From Monocercomonoides exilis (Eukaryota > Preaxostyla > Oxymonadida > Polymastigidae): DNA of 64,000 nt. Below the pieces are notes generated by a model, which was given only the letters and a program-made list of their open reading frames with translations, ran no database searches and was not told where the DNA came from. The stretch's first letter is position 1. The number at the start of each line of letters is the position of its first letter. Of this stretch, positions 63,623-64,000 are shown one piece after another. The position numbers and the translations under genes are program-made. Where the stretch lies: positions 482,501 through 546,500 of the forward strand of contig LSRY02000030.1 of assembly GCA_001643675.2 (NCBI GenBank), written 5' to 3'.

Positions 63623-64000
63623 TAAAGTTGATGTTCTTATCTCAGAACAATTAAAGATCCACACAAACATAAATTGCATTGAAATTATTGTCATTTATGG
63701 TTCATTGTATACTTTGTATTTTTGTTCTCAAAGGTTAGTTGTGATTATTTTTTTCAATTTGATAAGAATAGATATTTTCTGACATTCTTCACACAAAAAA
63801 TATTCCTGATACGAGAACAATTCCTGAAAATCATTATCTCATTTTTGACTTTCAAATTCTTGTTTTTCTCCTTTTTTTTATTCGAACAACTAAAAACATA
63901 ATAAAAATACTGACTTTTTCATGTTGAGTGAAACGCATCTTTTCAGAATAAAAAATCATTCGAAAAACCGTCTTTTATCATTTTGAGAACTCTCATCTTT
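63623..64000. other. 5' flank of the three-module surface gene
   Basis: AT-rich, presumably promoter-bearing; includes the optional upstream ATG at 63694. No recognisable element. Confidence 0.4.

Overview
The window looks like nuclear DNA of an intron-bearing anaerobic protist. An oxymonad or other preaxostylan metamonad is my best guess; this is inference from gene style, not from a marker gene. The signs are very AT-rich intergenic DNA, short GT-AG introns, huge cysteine/glycine-rich beta-helix surface proteins with a kinase-like tail, low-complexity Ser/Glu tracts, and decayed DNA transposons and tyrosine-recombinase retroelements. Long host ORFs contain no internal TAA/TAG and use CAA/CAG for Gln, so the host code appears standard.

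Layout. Positions 1-10.8 kb are a transposon graveyard: two decayed pogo-like (DDE_1) transposases, a 3.2-kb element with ~295-bp inverted ends and a 10-bp direct flanking repeat that carries a broken adhesin fragment, and three TA-flanked MITE-like elements. A 4,155-aa receptor-like protein is encoded on the minus strand at 10.9-23.3 kb. The 26-33 kb interval has two divergent alpha-solenoid-like genes (minus 26.1-28.3, plus 30.0-33.2), with a 1.03-kb near-perfect palindrome between their starts. A UBL/C2HC/UBA-like protein (33.5-35.5, minus) and a multi-pass tetraspanin-like membrane protein (35.7-39.0, minus) follow. A second giant receptor-like gene is at 40.7-50.0 kb (plus); it has one intron and two in-frame stops. 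At 51.2-57.8 kb a truncated MITE abuts a 0.7-kb element with inverted ends, which abuts a decayed 5.2-kb gag-RT-RNaseH-tyrosine recombinase retroelement. A further receptor fragment lies at 58.5-59.0 kb and a three-module membrane-anchored surface protein at 60.0-63.6 kb (minus).

How the parts relate. Most of the coding capacity is cell-surface: two giant receptors, two fragments of the same family and one smaller anchored protein. The giants share an extracellular stack of repeated beta-helix modules, one transmembrane helix, and a cytosolic region ending in a C-lobe-only, catalytically dead kinase-like domain. This looks like a surface gene cluster being copied, broken and possibly homogenised amid active transposition. 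Spliced gene models were built by hand from reading-frame continuity, phase and GT/AG sites and are not transcript-supported.
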